Positions 23,501-30,095 of a stretch of 51,784 nucleotides of DNA are shown here, in pieces. The translations under genes and the position numbers were made by a program. Position 1 is the stretch's first letter; each line of letters starts with the position of its first letter. The notes beneath the pieces are model-generated. The model saw nothing but the letters and a program-made list of their open reading frames with translations, was not told where the DNA came from and did not search any database. The DNA is from Chitinophaga sp. CF418 (GTDB lineage: Bacteria > Bacteroidota > Bacteroidia > Chitinophagales > Chitinophagaceae). The DNA lies in contig NZ_FRCN01000013.1 in NCBI RefSeq assembly GCF_900142925.1, forward strand, positions 1 to 51,784, read 5' to 3'.

Positions 23501-26500
23501 CCCGCGAGGATCACTGTTGCACCGTTAAGCAATGGCAGGAATAATTCCAGTACGGAAATATCAAATGAATAAGTGGTTACTGCCAGCAAGCTATCACTGC
23601 TTTTAACTTCCAGCATGCCAGTCATACTATGCAGGAGATTGATCACTGCTTTATTAGGCACCATTACGCCTTTAGGAGTTCCTGTTGATCCGGAAGTATA
23701 CATCATATAAGCCAGGCTATCGCCACTGGCTACTATAGACGGATTATCCACCAGCAATGTATACGGCGCTCTAAATACATCTGGCATATATACAGTTGTA
23801 AAACCCACCTCTTCTTCTTGCCGGTCAGTCAGTATAATTCGCGTATTGCTGTCGTTCAGCATATAGGCTATCCTTGCTTCCGGCAGCGAAGGATCTACCG
23901 GCAAATACCCTGCGCCTGTTTTCAGAATACCCAATATGCCCGGTAGCAACCATTCATTTCTATCCGTCTTCAGGGCTATAACGTCGCCTGGTGCAATCTT
24001 AAACTGCTGCAGCAGATAATTCGCCAATTGGTTAGCCCTTACATTCAGATCATAATATGACCAGGCCTCATTCCCTATCACCAGTGCTTTCTGCGCCGGC
24101 GTCTGCCGTACCTGTTCTTCAAATAAAGCGATCAACGTACTTGCAGCAGGATACGCCTGCTGTATTCCTGTCAGCTGCTGTTCTATCCATGTCATTTCAC
24201 GGATAGAGAGATAACTGATCTTGTTCAGCGGCTGCCTGCTATCAGCCAGTATATTCTCCAGTAATTGCAGCAGATGATCACATGCATTCGTGATCCGTTG
24301 CGCTGCAAATACGTCCGTATTATACTCCAGTGTAAGCTTTACAGTTTCACCGATATGTGAGAACCAGAAAGTGAGATCGTACAGACTTGTGTGTACCGGC
24401 ATACCGATCTGTGATATCTGTACGCCCTCCATTTCAGGCGCCTGCTGCGCAGTCTGTTCTTCCCGGTAGATAATGGCTACGTCAAATACCGGTGACCGGC
24501 TCATATCCCTTTGCAAATGCAGCTGATCTACCAACAGATCAAAAGGATACACCTCATGTGCATACAATGCCAGTGCGTGCTCTTTAATTTGTTGCAGTAA
24601 GGTTACAAAACCATGTTCTCCATTAATGCGGCTTCTCAATGGCAATGTGTTCAGATAAAAACCTATCTGCTGCTCCAGGCCTGCCCCACTTCTGCCTGTA
24701 ACAGGTATACCGGTGATAATATCTTCCTGGCCGGAATAACGGTATAATAACGTCTTCACCAGCGATACAAGCCCCATGAACAAGGTAGCCCCCTCTACTT
24801 CTGCCAGTGCCTTTAAACGGCTTATTAACGCCGCTGGTAGTTCTACAGCTACCTGCGCACCTTTATAACTTTTTACCACAGGGCGCTCGTCATCTGCAGG
24901 CAGTTCCAACACAGGTAATTCTCCCTGCAATTGAGACAACCAGTAGTCTGCGTGCTTCTTCAGATTTGTCCCACTTAGTTGTGTTGCCTGCCAGGCTGCA
25001 TAGTCCTTGTACTGGAATGTCAGATCGGGCAATACCAATGCAGGATCGCTATAAAACCCAAGTACTTCCCGGATCAGGACCTGCATGGACCACTCATCCG
25101 AGATGATATGATGTAAAGCATGCACCAGCACATATTCCTCTTCCGACAACTGCACCAGGCTTACCCTGATCAGTGGCGCTTTTTCCAGGTTAAAATGTAC
25201 CTGTGTTTCCCTGCTTAATATTTCTTCCAGTTGTTTCTCCTGTTCTGCTGCTGCACGGAGATCTGTGTATGTGATATTCCATTCCAGCAATTCCGCAGGA
25301 ATAACGACCTGCCGGGGTTCCCCGTCCACAGCAATAAAGCCAGTACGCAAGCTCTCATGCCGTTTTATTACTGACCTGAATGCTTCTTCCAGGGCCTGTA
25401 TATCTACCGTTCCCTGCAAATGATAAGTATCAGGCCTCGCGTATGCTGCCAGCTTATCGTGCAACTGTTCCAATACCCATAATCTTCTTTGTCCGTGGGA
25501 CAATCCGTAATGCGACTGTTGGGCCACCGGAGTGATAATTGGCTGGAAGTGCTTAGCACTCGCATAGATCAGTTCTGCCTGTGCTGCAATAGATGAGGCA
25601 TTAAATACATCGGCAATAGACAACTGCACTTCCATTTCACGATAAATACGGGAAACCAGCTGTATAGCTTTCAATGAAGAGCCTCCCGAAACAAAGAAAG
25701 ACGCATTCCTGCTGATCTTCTCATTCCCCAGTATACGCTGCCAGATCTTCAACAACTGTGTTTCCACTCCCGGCAAGGGAGCTTCATAGTTATCATCTTC
25801 CAGCAACTCCCACGGACGAGGCAGTCTTTTCCTGTCCACTTTACCGTTTATATTCAATGGGAAAGCTGGCAGCCATATATAATAAGCAGGCAGATACTCC
25901 TTCTGGAGCGCTGCTTCAAGCAAAGTTCTTAGCGCTACTGCTTCATACTGTTTCCCGCTATAGTAGCAGATCAGTTCCTGCTGAAACTCATCATTAGTGT
26001 GTAATAATAATTCTACCTGTTCGATGCCCTCCTGCTTTAATGCAACAGCTTTCACGGCATCCAGTTCAACCCTTACACCATGCAATTTTATCTGTTCGTC
26101 TCTTCTTCCCAGCAGTTCCAGGTTGCCATCTTCCCTGTAACGGCCGATATCCCCTGTGTAACAAACTATATCCTGTCTATCATTCACCAGCGGATTCTGA
26201 ACAAACAACATGCTGTTCAGGGAAGTATCCAGGTAACCCTTGGTCATGAAAGGGCTCTTGATATAGATATCTCCTATTTCACCCGGAGCACATATCTGAT
26301 CCTGGTTTACCACAGCAATCATACTATTGCTGATAGGCATACCAACCGGGATCGTCTCTCCGGGGTCCCAGTTCCATGACTGAATATGATAGCAGCTTTT
26401 CAATATGGTAGTCTCGGTGAGGCCATACATATTGGTCAGGCGTGCCTTTTCACCATTCACATAGCGCCAGTTCAGCACATCCTTTCCATATAGTTTTTCT

Positions 26501-27444
26501 CCTGCCAGGACTACCTGTTCCAGTGCTGGAAGATCACGACCTTTCTCCTTCAGCGATTTTGTAATAAGCCTGAATATAGACGGTACTGTTTGCAACAATG
26601 TAATGTCTTTCTCATGCAACCATGCAGCCAGCAGATCGCTCTGTTCTTTCAAACCGGCACCCGGCACGTGTAGTGTAGCGCCGGCGGTAATAGCCACCAA
26701 TATATCTTTCAATGAAGCATCAAACGTCACAGGAGCCAGTTGACTGATACGTGTACTATCATTCACGTTAAAGGCGCCCCGATGCCAGTGTATATAATGC
26801 GCAAGGCTCTTGTAAGAACCAATAATGCCTTTACTGATGCCTGTAGAGCCAGATGTAAAAAATATATACGCATCGGACTGCTTGTCGATAGCCAGTCCCG
26901 GATCTGTAAACTGCTGATCGTCCAATGATATATCTGTGCGTACATATTTATCGCCATCCCATTCCCACAACATAGCAGGTTCTTCTTCAGCACTTATTAC
27001 GCCTATATCCTGCAGGTCCAGTCCTTTCAATAGTCCATGCATTGAAGAAGGGAATACAAGTAGTGGAGGCATGGTTGCGCCCAATCCGGACAGCATGGAC
27101 TCCAGCGCAGGCAGATGGTCACTTTCAGTTATAATGAATCCGGGATTTGTTTGATTAAAAATATGATGTGCAGGTATCCCGGTATTGCGGGATAAGGGTA
27201 AATAAACAACGCCGGCTTTCAGACAGCCTAATAGTGTACTTACCAAATGTACGCCGGAGGGCAATATCACTGCAACATGAGTGCCGCTGCTGATATTGAG
27301 GGATAACATCAGATGTGCAATTCTGTTTCCCTGCTTGTTCAGCTGCTGATAGGTTATACTATAGTTATCTTCTTCCACAGCAGTCTTTGCAGGGTATCGT
27401 TCAGCAATATCTTCAAAAACAGTATGGATTAACTCTTTTATCAT
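11593..27444 (-). CDS. Five-carrier non-ribosomal peptide synthetase with N-terminal A and C-terminal C domain
   Basis: 5283 residues in one uninterrupted frame. The order is A1-PCP1-C1-A2-PCP2-C2-A3-PCP3-C3-A4-PCP4-C4-A5-PCP5-C5. Carrier serines lie near residues 589, 1630, 2675, 3720 and 4766, a regular ~1045-residue period. C-domain HHII(S/A)DE motifs lie near 782, 1822, 2868, 3911 and 4956, and A-domain SGSTG cores near 200, 1252, 2300, 3346 and 4385. I see no epimerase, methyltransferase or thioesterase domain. Manual reading of specificity positions gives A1 DAKQVAMILK, A2 DILQLGVIWK (close to known glycine codes), A3 DAAIIACVWK, A4 DGFVIAGVCK and A5 DAKQVALVLK; only A2 is assignable. 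A1 and A5 form a separate paralogous pair. No C domain precedes A1 and no A domain follows C5, so partner proteins are needed at both ends. The ATG at 27444 begins MIKELIHTVFEDIAERYP, a normal A-domain start. Confidence 0.97.
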   Translation of the reverse strand: MIKELIHTVFEDIAERYPAKTAVEEDNYSITYQQLNKQGNRIAHLMLSLNISSGTHVAVILPSGVHLVSTLLGCLKAGVVYLPLSRNTGIPAHHIFNQTNPGFIITESDHLPALESMLSGLGATMPPLLVFPSSMHGLLKGLDLQDIGVISAEEEPAMLWEWDGDKYVRTDISLDDQQFTDPGLAIDKQSDAYIFFTSGSTGISKGIIGSYKSLAHYIHWHRGAFNVNDSTRISQLAPVTFDASLKDILVAITAGATLHVPGAGLKEQSDLLAAWLHEKDITLLQTVPSIFRLITKSLKEKGRDLPALEQVVLAGEKLYGKDVLNWRYVNGEKARLTNMYGLTETTILKSCYHIQSWNWDPGETIPVGMPISNSMIAVVNQDQICAPGEIGDIYIKSPFMTKGYLDTSLNSMLFVQNPLVNDRQDIVCYTGDIGRYREDGNLELLGRRDEQIKLHGVRVELDAVKAVALKQEGIEQVELLLHTNDEFQQELICYYSGKQYEAVALRTLLEAALQKEYLPAYYIWLPAFPLNINGKVDRKRLPRPWELLEDDNYEAPLPGVETQLLKIWQRILGNEKISRNASFFVSGGSSLKAIQLVSRIYREMEVQLSIADVFNASSIAAQAELIYASAKHFQPIITPVAQQSHYGLSHGQRRLWVLEQLHDKLAAYARPDTYHLQGTVDIQALEEAFRSVIKRHESLRTGFIAVDGEPRQVVIPAELLEWNITYTDLRAAAEQEKQLEEILSRETQVHFNLEKAPLIRVSLVQLSEEEYVLVHALHHIISDEWSMQVLIREVLGFYSDPALVLPDLTFQYKDYAAWQATQLSGTNLKKHADYWLSQLQGELPVLELPADDERPVVKSYKGAQVAVELPAALISRLKALAEVEGATLFMGLVSLVKTLLYRYSGQEDIITGIPVTGRSGAGLEQQIGFYLNTLPLRSRINGEHGFVTLLQQIKEHALALYAHEVYPFDLLVDQLHLQRDMSRSPVFDVAIIYREEQTAQQAPEMEGVQISQIGMPVHTSLYDLTFWFSHIGETVKLTLEYNTDVFAAQRITNACDHLLQLLENILADSRQPLNKISYLSIREMTWIEQQLTGIQQAYPAASTLIALFEEQVRQTPAQKALVIGNEAWSYYDLNVRANQLANYLLQQFKIAPGDVIALKTDRNEWLLPGILGILKTGAGYLPVDPSLPEARIAYMLNDSNTRIILTDRQEEEVGFTTVYMPDVFRAPYTLLVDNPSIVASGDSLAYMMYTSGSTGTPKGVMVPNKAVINLLHSMTGMLEVKSSDSLLAVTTYSFDISVLELFLPLLNGATVILAGNEVVNTPFLLQEMIHAQQPTIMQATPSLWSLLFEHGWTGHSGMKLLCGGEALSRTLAAQLLGAGAEVWNVYGPTETTIWSAAHRVMTADAVIPLGRPVANTNIYLLDDHFMPVPTGVPGNLFIGGAGLSDGYWKRSALTAEKFIEVPSVADGLLYRTGDKCSIGFDGLLYFSGREDEQVKIRGYRVETGEIAEQISQYEGILQSVVVLKTVDTEQKLVAYFVAPEKVDIAALRNYLAAFLPAYMIPSAFVQLEQLPVNANGKIDRKALPLPELYDAREYVAPVTKEERTIAAIWQEILGVDTLSVTDNFFHLGGHSLKAIQVIARIYRDLQIRAELKDLFRYPVLSAFAAAVRKADHSTYTHIPEVPSQEYYPLSHAQRRLWLLNQLEGNAVLYNLPMSYYFNGTLNEAALNYAFSTLLARHESLRTRFVMKGDNPVQEIISIEHLTFKIVREDLRLEEDARKVAEARALELALLPFELSDAPLLRVHLLQTADHECLFFLCIHHIIADEWSIRLLIRELLFYYNSFQREDITPLPSLRIQYKDYASWQLEALNEAQLTLHRKYWKEQLGGILPKLELPSDRLRPVVQHYSGGQVSYRFNQEGITGLDLLCRQEHATRFILLTALVKTLLFRYSGQEDIIVGTPVAGRDHTDLENQIGYYLNILPLRSYPGGRTTFRQYLRELRETAFNAYTHQAYPFDILVDELGLERDISRAPLFDIVITLENTAEDLYPEMNDIAITEVVLKPELSKVDLHFIFRETSEGLYLKLEYSRELYDGDRMVRMMQHLESLMIAVARDPETELARLNILPGAERTQILSVFNNTDFTYPGNITLAALFEAKVKQSPDAIALVSGDRSMTYSILNEKANRLAKVLRHQHGVEPGTPVGVMAGQQEWLIVSILGILKAGGAYVPIDASYPPERIRYIIEDTSLPLLITISDYLLDVTYFTGQLLVADIEIPELPKSEDNLPLLSGPSDLAYIIYTSGSTGKPKGVMINHAGVVNMVHNELSVFGTSTTDKVLQFASPSFDASVAEIFMAFAAGATLVLIPATVGRDAARVTEYMEVAGVTVVILPVSYLTALDTTKLHFLRKIITAGDVAHVPTAVACAAFAEYYNCYGPTEATVWASSYQVTAADAGLGRLPIGKPVHNVRMYILDELQQLLPVGINGEICIGGAGVAMGYYNNEILSTAKFVKDPYGEGFLYRTGDTGRWLADGNIDFTGRLDDQVKIRGYRIETGEVEQALLTYPGVSAVVVKAFGNDAEKYLAAYYTTTGNIAGATLRAHLQQFLPEYMLPSYFVQVEQFRMNNSGKIDRKVLKAPQADTEVLVQQPVTPTETALLEIWKEVLGNEQLGTKHHFFDAGGHSLKGIQVVTRVYKQLGIRIELKDLFLHPVLSDLAAEIDRTQAGSYTPISTVAAQTHYKLSHAQRRLWVLDQFEPEGSIAYNLPVCYRLEGKLDRDALVTAFDILIERHESLRTVFEAVEGVPMQCIRTATESGFKLQDEDLRGHPQAEEQARTEAMQLALEPFDLKNGPLLKAKLMQTADEVFLFVLSMHHIISDERSLRVILEELIALYNSALTGTPYSLPVLKGQYKDYAAWQETELTGEKVQQHRTYWLNRFEGDIPVLDLPADHPRPPVQTYNGGQVYIKLPETLSNGLKELASSEGASLFMGLVTLVKTLLYRYTGQEDIIIGSPAAGREHPDLEHQIGFFINTLVLRSRFAGKESFRSLLQQVKQTALEAYSHQVYPFDTLVDELDLERDMSRAPLFDVVVVLDNTSEQPLPAMPGLNVEDALIQLPVSKIDLRFFFTDTAAGIGLTLEYNSDLYHRDRIERMTAHLEQLLISVLASPEKSLQTFEILSDVEHELLTSFNNTTVVFPVGETLVDLFEEQVILHPDAIALEGAGWSCSYRTLNERANQLARLLLDTHHVEKGNIAAIMPGRNEWQIIGLLGALKAGLAYLPIDSKLPKDRIRFMLEDSGAKILLTESAFMFDIDYFSGSLVVMDIELYNADLPLENPEVTTGANDLAYIIYTSGSTGQPKGVKIRHSSAVNMVFNQQHVLSVSREDKVLLFSSFSFDGAVFETFMAICGGGVLVMPEEDTVKNAEKLLDYVALTGITAAVFPSAFAALLPPDRLSALRFMITAGDVAPVETLLKASEYTTCYNGYGPTENTVCTTLYKVSGSDAGRRSLPIGRPVGNVQVYVLNTASAIQPVGVDGELCIAGAGLSAGYLDRPGLTADKFIANPFGSGLLYRTGDKGRWLPDGNLQFSGRMDNQVKIRGFRIEKDEIAQALSLFPGINGVAIVVRELAGDKYLAAYYAAQNAIDGLLLRQFLGRNLPDYMIPARFIHLEALPLNSSGKISYRHLPVPADQQVAAEETGGTVTEQRLLAIWKEILQRGDIGFSSDFFLSGGHSLKAIQLITRIYREFGVQLSIGDIFGNTVQASLATLIDQAQQQQFREIPVAPEATYYPLSHAQQRLWLQTLRLRDVQAFNGIEVYRISGQLRRDVLEAAFAAVVARHESLRTIFVTREGTPMQQVVNADFRMVYEDLQGVPKQDEEIITRIRQAGEWKFILDQGPLMRVLLLQTGAEEHVLLLALHHIISDEWSMQVLIRDLLTSYNAGVKGALNPLKPLRIQYKDYTLWQAQELSGERLAAHEQYWLQQLGGTLPQLTLPADRPRPATPSFSGEQLTFRISEESSAGLRQYVKANQATLFMGLLSLVKALLYRYSGERDIIIGTPVAGRDHADLEDQIGYYLNTVALRTQADGEAGFNMLLQQVKQTATDAFEHQVYPFDRLVEVLAAGEDVSRNPVFDVVMILQNIRLEPLAALEMEGVDIEPLPGQLKTSKGDLRFLFAEEEGYISGNIEYSTDLFDRERIAQIIKDLQSLLALVLQSPEVSVSSLAYRGDESQPAASFNAPVSAPVYPLLTDIIAAQALQQRNKTAIRDGEGAISYEELATRYNVLAAHLEQHTGIQSAVAVALKAGITQVTSLLACFKAGMIYLPMDAGMPVPQLIYILREAKPAVLITDREQVPAWEAIFQQSGHTAEILVPAELEGTATVISGCVTTNMSAYIYYTSGSTGMPKGIVGSQGSISHYTHWHAAAFNIGVNDHISQLAPVTFDASLKDIFPALMTGATLHIPSPAIRLQMDLLTTWLSDNNITILQTVPSLFRLITASLQGPLPGIRQVVLAGERLYGRDVINWRTIHGAAASVSNLYGLTETTVLKTFYHIPETDFAAGAVIPVGQPISHTAVAVLNNNHYCQEGEIGEVYISSPFITKGYLSPAYKDIFVAHPFVEGVQVVRTGDLGRYLPGGVLELLGRKDEQVKLHGVRVETAGVRSAILEQEGITQTELVLHEEQELICYYTGRPYEAEELRKALADVLPQSHLPAAYIWLEVFPMNINGKVDRKRLPRPELVLANRQRALPHAGIERLVADIWEQILGTTDVGRNDSFFTMGGSSLKAIQLLSRIYKMCEVQLSIADVFEYPTVAGQAKLILGALKTAYLAIPHVAEAEDHALSYAQQRLWVLEEQMKGQSTFNIFMSYRLEGTLYPALLQQAFTTLVLRHESLRTVFVLNNGVPRQKILTHANVSIQYEDLRAATDKEEIVEEYKKQVALSPFDLSGGPLIRVMLLHCDEEDYVLLFAIHHIIADEWSLQILVREVLNLYNGYVAGAEAILPPLPLQYKDYAHWQSAAMDSVRLKAQRSYWLAKLGGTLPVLELPVDRPRPAVQTYNGQQYLFEWSAEISNRWRSFLEEQQVTMFMGLLSLVKLLLFRYSGQQDIIVGTPVAGRDHPDLEGQIGYYLNTLALRSNINAEGGFDALLLAVKQTALEAFDNQLYPFDRLIEELGVNRDLSRSPLFDVVLILQNVQVETTALPEMANVLITPAAIDPGISKGDLRFQFEDQGTHISGSIEYNTDIYDRARIVRMLLHLQQLIAAVTAQPGLSLTTLNYLTEEEREEERFQSDMFSATIDKGF

Positions 27445-27644
27445 ACAAAGCAGTATATTTTTTTGAAAACAAAATAGCTCCGCCTGACCGCCCTGGCAGG
27501 GCAGCCGGAAAACAACACGCGCAGACCTTCCGGTCTGCCTGAATTCTACATCAAAACAGGAAACAAAAATTACTTACCGGCAAGGAATGATCAGCCGGCA
27601 AGCTTTTGGGGTAATAATTGCTCTACGACATAAACAATCTTTTC
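27445..27644 (-). promoter_or_regulatory. Leader of the NRPS operon with two hairpins
   Basis: Two hundred bases separate the permease stop from the NRPS start. Read on the minus strand, 27538-27521 forms a perfect 7-bp stem with a GGAA (GNRA-type) tetraloop, followed by GCGTGTTGTTTTCC. 27502-27490 forms a 5-bp stem GCCCT/AGGGC. The weak U-rich stretch after the first hairpin could act as an inefficient terminator or pause site. No exact TAnnTTTG box is present; TAATTTTTG at 27570-27562 has one extra base. Given the NusG paralogue gene upstream, this leader is a candidate recruitment or antitermination element. Confidence 0.45.
27577..27602. repeat. Direct repeat CCGGCAAG, two copies
   Basis: CCGGCAAG occurs at 27577-27584 and 27595-27602, 18 bases start to start, in the leader between the permease and NRPS genes. 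It could be a binding site for a dimeric regulator, but the short length also permits chance. Confidence 0.3.
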
Positions 27645-30095
27645 TTACTCATACTTTAAGGCTTTAATCGGATTCAATCTTCCCGCCTTCCATGTGTGAA
27701 AGGCCACTGTTAACAGCGCAATGAAAAGCACTATAAAAGTTGGAATAAAAAACAATAAGGGGCTGATGCCAATCCTGAAGGGATAATGCTGCAACCATTG
27801 GTATAGTCCCCACCATGCCAGTGGCCATGCAATACAGCATGCAATCAGTATCAGTTTCATAAAGTCTCTCACCAGTAAAACAAAGATACTGACGGCAGAT
27901 GCGCCAAGTGTTATCCTCACACCAATTTCCTTTGTTCTTTGCATGCTGGTAAATAATGATAAACCCAGGAGGCCAAGACAGGCAACAAAAATGGCGAAAC
28001 CGGAGAAGAGGCCGAATATCTTTCCGAAACGCACATCGGTACGATACTGCCTGTCGAAGAATTCATCCAGGAATGCATACTGAAAAGGGCTCGACGGGAA
28101 TAATTCTTTATAGCTCTTTTCAATATATGCGATCGTTTTTTCAATATTGGTGGCACTTACTTTTGCTGCGTAATATTCTATGCTGGAACCATCTTCCAGA
28201 CGGAATACGATGGGTGTAAAAGATTCTTTCAGTGATTTCTGATGAAAGTTCTGTAGTACACCAACGATCTCATACTCGAATGTAACGCCAAAGCCATTTT
28301 TATCGATCAGGATCTTTCCCACTGCATCTTTCGCACTTTCAAAGCCAAAAGCCTTTACGGCAGACTCATTGATCATGATAGGGATAGTGGCCTTTGCGCT
28401 GTCTGTAATCTGATCGGGTGTAATAGAGAACTGTTGTCCTGCTATCACTTTTATGTCAAACTGGTTGATGAATTCAGGTCCGATAGAGAACGTCGCATAC
28501 ATATTTCCCTTATTGGCAGATACGTCGTCCCTGCGCTGATAAGGCCTGTTCCACAATATATCCAGACCAGGCATGCTGGAAGCAGCTGTCACACTTTTGA
28601 TATTGGGAGATTGTAACAGTGATGTACGGAAAGTATTGATACGTTGATAAAAATTCTGTCCTCCCTGTGATTCCAGTTTATTGGCAGGCGCATCAACGAT
28701 CAGGGTCTGATCGATGTTCATGCCGAGGTTCGTTTCTCTCATGTAATTTACCTGCCGGGAGATAGCATATGTACCGATAATCAGTGCTATGGACACTGCA
28801 AACTGGAATACCACCAGTATCTTCCTTATGCTGATCCCTGCTCCTGTTAGTGGCAATTTCCCCTTCAGTACCTGTACAGGCTGATAACCTGATAACAGGT
28901 AGGCCGGATAGATTCCTGATACCAGCGCGCCCCCCAGCAGTAATACCAGGAAGGCCAGCCAGAACCAGTAACTGGTCCAGAATCCCATTGGTATATCAAC
29001 TCCCGCCAGCTGATTAAACAGCTCCTGACAAACCAGTGTGATAAGGATAGCGATGATAATACCGACGAAGTTCAGCAGTAAAGATTCAAAAAAGAATTGC
29101 TTCATTAAGGTCAGACGCTCCGAACCGAACACCTTTCTCAATCCCACTTCCCGTGCACGCTCCATTGCTTTTACGGTAGAGAGATTAATGTAGTTGATAT
29201 ATGCAATCATCAGGATCAGCACTGCAATCAGCACCATAAACCACACCAGTTTACCAGTACCGCTCACGGTAGGTTCGCCGGTGAGATCAGAGTAAAGATG
29301 TATCTGTGTGATCGGCTGCAATCCCAGCTTTACTTTGTTACTACCTGTCAAGCTGGAAGTGTATTTTGCAAGAAAGGCCGGCAGCTTACTTTCCAGCCTC
29401 TCTGCGTTCGCATTATCATTTAGTTCAACATACGTATAGTTGTCTGCATAGGTCCATGAAACATCTTTAGGATTGGTGGACACCAGCATTTCAAACTGTA
29501 AATGCGAGTTAGCGGGAATATCACTGCATACACCTTTTACAAAACCGTCAATATCCGTTCCCTGGTTGAAATTTACGACCCTTAACTTCTTACCGATAGG
29601 ATCTGCATCACCAAAGAAACGCTTTGCTGTGGATGCCGTGAGGATGAGCGAATTCGGTTCATCCAATGCATCACGGCCTTTTATGATGGGGAAATTGAAA
29701 ATCTTCAGGAATGATGCACTCGCAAATAGTACGCGGGGCATCTTGTAAGAGCGGGTGATATTCTCTGTTTCTGAAGCAGATACGATGCATTCGAGTGGGA
29801 AACAGGTAGTAGCGTTATGCACCTCTGGGAAATCACTTTTCATTGCATCGGCGAGGGCGGAAAAACTCCTGGCGGAGCGCTCTGCCAGCGCGCCGTCCTG
29901 ATAGCGTTCCTGTTTTACGCGGTATATGAGGTTCGCCCGTGTGTGAAATTTATCATAGCTAAACTCGAACAGGATATACTGAAGAATCAGCAGACAAGCT
30001 GCAATTGCCACTGATAAGCCAGATATGTTTATGAAAGAGAATACCTTATGTCTGAGCAGATTCCGCCAGGCGATAATGAAATAATTTCTGAGCAT
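27645..30095 (-). CDS. FtsX/MacB-like ABC transporter permease without adjacent ATPase
   Basis: 816 residues. The N-terminus LRNYFIIAWRNLLRHKVFSFINISGLSVA is the usual start of Bacteroidota two-block permeases. There is one membrane segment, a large periplasmic MacB-type domain and three membrane segments (~285-415). A second periplasmic domain follows, then a closing FtsX block containing SLFTSMQRTKEIGVRITLGASA. Such proteins pair with a LolD/MacB-like ATPase to extrude substrates or handle lipoproteins by mechanotransmission. No ATPase gene lies in the window, so a partner must be elsewhere. It is co-oriented with the NRPS operon (200 bases upstream) and with the NusG-like gene (322 bases upstream of it), so it could be co-transcribed and contribute to export or resistance. 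Confidence 0.9.
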   Translation of the reverse strand: MLRNYFIIAWRNLLRHKVFSFINISGLSVAIAACLLILQYILFEFSYDKFHTRANLIYRVKQERYQDGALAERSARSFSALADAMKSDFPEVHNATTCFPLECIVSASETENITRSYKMPRVLFASASFLKIFNFPIIKGRDALDEPNSLILTASTAKRFFGDADPIGKKLRVVNFNQGTDIDGFVKGVCSDIPANSHLQFEMLVSTNPKDVSWTYADNYTYVELNDNANAERLESKLPAFLAKYTSSLTGSNKVKLGLQPITQIHLYSDLTGEPTVSGTGKLVWFMVLIAVLILMIAYINYINLSTVKAMERAREVGLRKVFGSERLTLMKQFFFESLLLNFVGIIIAILITLVCQELFNQLAGVDIPMGFWTSYWFWLAFLVLLLGGALVSGIYPAYLLSGYQPVQVLKGKLPLTGAGISIRKILVVFQFAVSIALIIGTYAISRQVNYMRETNLGMNIDQTLIVDAPANKLESQGGQNFYQRINTFRTSLLQSPNIKSVTAASSMPGLDILWNRPYQRRDDVSANKGNMYATFSIGPEFINQFDIKVIAGQQFSITPDQITDSAKATIPIMINESAVKAFGFESAKDAVGKILIDKNGFGVTFEYEIVGVLQNFHQKSLKESFTPIVFRLEDGSSIEYYAAKVSATNIEKTIAYIEKSYKELFPSSPFQYAFLDEFFDRQYRTDVRFGKIFGLFSGFAIFVACLGLLGLSLFTSMQRTKEIGVRITLGASAVSIFVLLVRDFMKLILIACCIAWPLAWWGLYQWLQHYPFRIGISPLLFFIPTFIVLFIALLTVAFHTWKAGRLNPIKALKYE

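Noticed and set aside
11600..27400. Many plus-strand open frames of 60-130 codons opposite the NRPS gene
   Set aside because: They are antisense shadows of a continuous 15.8-kb coding frame with clear A, PCP and C motifs; none shows family features of its own.
11593..27444. Epimerisation domains or a terminal thioesterase
   Set aside because: Every His-motif domain is followed by an A domain or the protein end and reads as a condensation domain; no GxSxG thioesterase motif is present at the C-terminus.
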